From Lentisphaerota bacterium (GTDB lineage: Bacteria; Verrucomicrobiota; Kiritimatiellia; RFP12; UBA3636), in assembly GCA_022837245.1 (NCBI GenBank), contig JALHHX010000085.1:1-8971 (forward strand): a stretch of DNA of 8,971 nt, given 5' to 3'. Both the position numbers and the translations under genes were made by a program. Numbering within the stretch: position 1 is the stretch's first letter; each line of letters opens with the position of its first letter. This document shows positions 6,164 through 8,971 of the stretch, one piece after another. Below the pieces are notes generated by a model. It was not told the origin of the DNA. It searched no databases and saw only the letters and a list, made by a program, of their open reading frames with translations.

Positions 6164-7306
6164 TCATCGAGTTATCGTCCCCAGCCCTCTAAGCAACTGC
6201 TTGAGTGTAGAAACTATCGTGTTTACTTCGGCAATGGTGTTTTCGGCACCCAATGTTATGCGGATTGTCGAATGCGCAATATCGTTTGTCGCATTGATTG
6301 CCTTAAGGACATGGGAAACACGCGTGTTCCTTGAATCGCAAGCCGCTCCTGTTGAGACGGCAATCCCCTTAAGGTCAAGCATATGCATAAGACCTTCTGC
6401 CGGATGGCCAGGGAACGAGACACTTGTAAAACCAGGCAATTGGCTACCGATGCCAGCGCCAAGAAAAACAGGATTGTCGTAAAAACGTTCAATGCCCATT
6501 CGTAGATGTAGGGTCAGTTCCTCTAGATGCGCTGATATCTCATCCATTCGGGTACAGTTATTCTTAAGGGCGGTCGCCATTCCGACAATCGCGGCAACAT
6601 TCTCCGTCCCTGCACGAAAGCCATTCTCCTGTTGCCCGCCGTCGAGAAGCGATCTAAGTTTCTGCCCCTTGCGGATATACAGGAATCCTATACCTTTGGG
6701 ACCGTTGAACTTGTGGGCACTCGCCGACAGGAAATCAACCCCCATCTCACGAACATCAATTGGAATATGTCCGACGGCCTGAACCGCATCAGTATGAAAC
6801 AGCGCACCACGCTTGTGCGCAAACTCAGAAAGGAGATGAATCGGGTTGATGGTTCCAATCTCGTTGTTGGCGGTCATTACAGAAACAAGCCCGATGCCAT
6901 CCTTCCAAGACTTCGAGAGCTTTTCGGGCATGACATAGCCACCGCCACTACCGACTTTGGGGCGAACATACACGATATCGCGGCCACGCGCCGCCTCACT
7001 TTTGGCAGCATTCAAGATCGCATGATGCTCGTAAGCCGAAACCATCAATCTGCCGTCAGACCCCTTGACAACCCAGTTGTCAGCCTCTGTCCCTCCGCTA
7101 GTGAAGAATATTTCCTCTGGCGCCGCATTGATGCATTCTGCAATTGTAGTTCGCGCATCCGCCACCGCCCGCTTCACAGGCTTAGCCCATCCATGCTGAC
7201 TTGACGGGTTGCCAAAATTCTCTTTAAGGAATGGCAACATCGCCTCCAACGCCTCCGGCATCAGAGGTGTTGTCGCGGCATGGTCAGCATAGATACGATT
7301 CGTCAT
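6164..7306 (-). CDS. Cysteine desulfurase, class V aminotransferase fold (NifS/IscS/DndA-like)
   Basis: A 380-residue PLP enzyme that takes sulfur from L-cysteine as a cysteine persulfide and passes it on. YADHAATTP (6-14) is the family start. FFTSGGTEADN (67-77) contacts the PLP phosphate. His94 in YEHHAIL and Asp173 in HTDAVQAVGH pack on the cofactor. Lys199 in SASAHKFNGPKG is the Schiff-base lysine, and FRAGTEN (230-236) binds the substrate carboxylate. Cys323 in STGAACDSRNTRVSHVL is the persulfide-forming cysteine on the mobile loop. The loop has the short AACDS form seen in IscS/NifS rather than the SufS form. All catalytic residues are present. No IscU, ferredoxin or iron-sulfur assembly gene is adjacent, which argues against a housekeeping isc locus and for a dedicated role, as for DndA or SspA. 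The start overlaps the zinc-protein stop as ATGA. Confidence 0.95.
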   Translation of the reverse strand: MTNRIYADHAATTPLMPEALEAMLPFLKENFGNPSSQHGWAKPVKRAVADARTTIAECINAAPEEIFFTSGGTEADNWVVKGSDGRLMVSAYEHHAILNAAKSEAARGRDIVYVRPKVGSGGGYVMPEKLSKSWKDGIGLVSVMTANNEIGTINPIHLLSEFAHKRGALFHTDAVQAVGHIPIDVREMGVDFLSASAHKFNGPKGIGFLYIRKGQKLRSLLDGGQQENGFRAGTENVAAIVGMATALKNNCTRMDEISAHLEELTLHLRMGIERFYDNPVFLGAGIGSQLPGFTSVSFPGHPAEGLMHMLDLKGIAVSTGAACDSRNTRVSHVLKAINATNDIAHSTIRITLGAENTIAEVNTIVSTLKQLLRGLGTITR

Positions 7307-7506
7307 GTGAACAGTTTACATCCTTGAGATTTGAACTCTTCTATCTTCGCAAGGAGGTCTTCAACCGTGACTTCGAGGTTGTCTGCGAGACACGGAAGAC
7401 AGAAGAACTTGGAGACATTCTCCCCAAGTAGTTTCTTGTTGAGGCCGGCCGCATCATGGTCAACCTCACATCCGCATCCGAAACAACGCTCTACTCGCCG
7501 TGGCAC
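7303..7506 (-). CDS. Small cysteine-rich zinc-ribbon-like protein
   Basis: A 67-residue protein started by GTG at 7506. Two paired knuckles, C8-x2-C11 (with C13 close by) and C36-LP-C39, are spaced as in a zinc ribbon or treble clef. The second half, DNLEVTVEDLLAKIEEFKSQGCKLF, looks like one helix and carries a further Cys63 near the C-terminus. The gene starts three bases after the BrxL-like gene and its stop overlaps the desulfurase start, so all three are probably made together. A zinc-binding adaptor, or a sulfur acceptor or relay using Cys63, would suit the adjacent desulfurase. I cannot assign a named family, and the exact metal ligands are inferred from spacing alone. Confidence 0.82.
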   Translation of the reverse strand: MPRRVERCFGCGCEVDHDAAGLNKKLLGENVSKFFCLPCLADNLEVTVEDLLAKIEEFKSQGCKLFT

Positions 7507-7509
7507 TTC

Positions 7510-8952
7510 TTATGCCTCCTTCCGAATCTTGAGTGCAGGCAGATCCTTCCCACGGTACTGCTCGTTCATAAGTCCCATCTGGTATCGGATAGTGTAGCGC
7601 ATTTTTATTGCAGGTCTAAAGCAATATCGCACAAAATCCTTCTCCGAGATGTCTGCTGGAGTGCGAACATTCGGGAATAGCAGTTTAACAAATGCCGTTG
7701 AAATGCGCTTGATAGCTTCGGTGTCTCGTTCATCTGACCCAGATGGGACTTCAATCAATTCGTCGACAACGTGTCTGTAGGAGCTGTCGTCGCGTAGCTG
7801 ATGCAGAATCGCCGTGAAATATTCAGAATTCAATGCCCATCCGTCGATTTTTAGAGTACTGTTCATGCGCGGGATGTTCCATCCCTTAATGAAGCCGTGG
7901 AAGCGGTCAATCATTGCAGCATCTTGAAACAGTTTCGGAAGATTGGCGAACATATAGGCATAACCGTCCTGTTTCATAATTTCAGGGGCGATGTTGCCGC
8001 ACAAGACAAACCCGGAATCCGCAGAGCTGGAGTAATTGCCAACCGAGAACGTTCCCTGCTCCAGATAACCCTGCATCACGCTTCCCATGCCATCCTCGAA
8101 GATTGTCTTTTGAATTTCATCCAAGACGATAAAATCGTTTTGTCCGACGAGTCCTGGCTCACGACGTCCTGCATCATAGAAAAGTTTTGCACGGGTCATC
8201 TTGTCGCTGGTGGAAAGCCAACCATAGCGACTTACCTGTCCGAACAAATATGATTTACCGGTCCCCATCGGTGCCAATTCCATAAGATTGAGGCGTTTCT
8301 CCGCAAACGGCAACACCCGCGAAAGCATGGTCAATTTCATTATTTGCGGATCAGGGAGGTCTGCATTCTCCGCTTTCGCAGCATCATAGCCCTCTGCCTT
8401 ATAGTCAACTGCACCGAGTATAATGTCAATCCATTCTTGGATTGAGAATTCATTGCGTACGTCTTTGTAGTAGTTTAGATCAATGTCGTATGGGCAGAAG
8501 TCCCGGAATGAAAGAAGCCTTATCTTGCCAGGCACTTTGGGACGCGCAGTATCATCCGGTGGACGATATCCAAGTTCAAGCATTCCCCATGTCTCATGTC
8601 CTGACGCCAACTTACCTCTGCACTTGTCCCAGACATCGGCGTCAATCATCGTCTCACGATTCCGAAGACCAAAATCAGGCAACGAAAAAGTTACCTCTCC
8701 AGTGACAACGTCTATGTTGACAACTATCTTTGCGAATAGTTTGACACGTTCAAAACCGACCACGATTCTGTCTTTGATACGCGTCCAGTCATCGTGCTTT
8801 GGAATGAACTCATGGACAAAAGAAAGCATTTCCCCAGCGTCGAACACGCCGTCCGCATTCTCGAACCTCTGCAACAGCCAGTCACGCATGAAAGACGGCA
8901 GTCCTAATGTCTTGAAGAGACTGGTCTGCGTCAAGTCTTTGAACACAGCCAT
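7510..8952 (-). CDS. brxL: BrxL-like AAA+ ATPase (TIGR02688-type, no Lon protease domain seen)
   Basis: 480 residues from ATG at 8952, matching the BREX protein BrxL over its N-terminal and ATPase regions. Walker A is APMGTGKS (227-234, Lys233). Walker B is FIVLDEI (274-280, Asp278 and Glu279). Sensor 1 is the Asn in LCGNI (320), and MIDRFHGFIKGWNIPRM (347-363) holds the likely arginine finger Arg350. RDTEAIKR (409-416) resembles the BrxL sensor-2 segment. Type 1 BrxL proteins are near 680 residues with a C-terminal Lon-like domain; this one stops after the ATPase core. BrxL forms a DNA-binding AAA+ ring in BREX phage defence. The frame stays open to the window edge (19 bases) and no clear ribosome site precedes 8952, so the true start may be upstream. 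It is the first visible gene of the tight operon. Confidence 0.88.
   Translation of the reverse strand: MAVFKDLTQTSLFKTLGLPSFMRDWLLQRFENADGVFDAGEMLSFVHEFIPKHDDWTRIKDRIVVGFERVKLFAKIVVNIDVVTGEVTFSLPDFGLRNRETMIDADVWDKCRGKLASGHETWGMLELGYRPPDDTARPKVPGKIRLLSFRDFCPYDIDLNYYKDVRNEFSIQEWIDIILGAVDYKAEGYDAAKAENADLPDPQIMKLTMLSRVLPFAEKRLNLMELAPMGTGKSYLFGQVSRYGWLSTSDKMTRAKLFYDAGRREPGLVGQNDFIVLDEIQKTIFEDGMGSVMQGYLEQGTFSVGNYSSSADSGFVLCGNIAPEIMKQDGYAYMFANLPKLFQDAAMIDRFHGFIKGWNIPRMNSTLKIDGWALNSEYFTAILHQLRDDSSYRHVVDELIEVPSGSDERDTEAIKRISTAFVKLLFPNVRTPADISEKDFVRYCFRPAIKMRYTIRYQMGLMNEQYRGKDLPALKIRKEA
7515..7521 (-). promoter_or_regulatory. Strong ribosome binding site deciding the GTG start of the small zinc protein
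   Basis: A full AAGGAGG on the minus strand lies inside the last codons of the BrxL-like gene, just before its TAA stop at 7512-7510. It sits eight bases ahead of GTG at 7506-7504. Together they show that this short gene is really translated and starts with GTG. Confidence 0.75.
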
Positions 8953-8971
8953 CGACTCGAAGCACTTACGA

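Overview
The window joins a chromosomal flank (about 1-2780) to what looks like the left end of an integrated genomic island (about 2780-8971, running off the right edge). The organism cannot be named from sequence. The large FAD-dependent oxidoreductase with a FIDATYEGDL motif and a short GC-rich repeat-like block suggest a Planctomycetota-Verrucomicrobiota-Chlamydiota relative such as Kiritimatiellota or Lentisphaerota. This placement is a weak inference.

Flank. A partial FAD-dependent oxidoreductase runs leftward off the window (1224 to 1). It is divergent from a radical-SAM, PLP-dependent lysine 2,3-aminomutase (1675-2766, TTG start). The 450 bases between them hold two near-identical 12-base direct repeats just upstream of the oxidoreductase, a GC-rich repeat-like block, and an AT-rich stretch with a good ribosome binding site in front of the aminomutase.

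Junction. Twelve bases past the aminomutase stop, on the minus strand, lies the 3' terminus of a tmRNA (T-loop, acceptor strand, CCA) with no 5' part anywhere nearby. A lone tmRNA 3' end is the usual footprint left by an integrase-mediated island, so I read 2778-2816 as an attachment-site remnant. The complete tmRNA should then lie at the far end of the element, beyond the right edge.

Island operon. Six genes on the minus strand are packed almost without gaps (4-base ATGA overlaps or 3-25 base spacers). In transcription order they are: a BrxL-like AAA+ ATPase without a visible Lon protease domain (8952-7510); a 67-residue cysteine-rich zinc-ribbon-like protein (7506-7303); a NifS/IscS-type cysteine desulfurase (7306-6164); a 324-residue protein I do not recognise (6122-5148); a stand-alone RapZ C-terminal domain (5142-4696); and a Schlafen AlbA_2/GHKL-ATPase/winged-helix protein with six heptapeptide repeats (4699-3116). 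No promoter is visible inside the block, so it is probably one transcript started upstream of the window.

Working together. BrxL is a hallmark of BREX anti-phage clusters, and a cysteine desulfurase beside it points to sulfur chemistry, as in DndA/SspA phosphorothioation or the PAPS-reductase-containing type 4 BREX. I infer that this is the downstream half of a defence or nucleic-acid-modification cluster whose sulfur-transfer and PglZ/methylase-type partners would lie to the right of 8971. The combination with a small zinc protein, an unknown protein, a lone RapZ C-terminal domain and an AlbA_2 regulator matches no named system I know. G+C content is clearly higher in the last two genes than in the first four, so the operon may be a mosaic.
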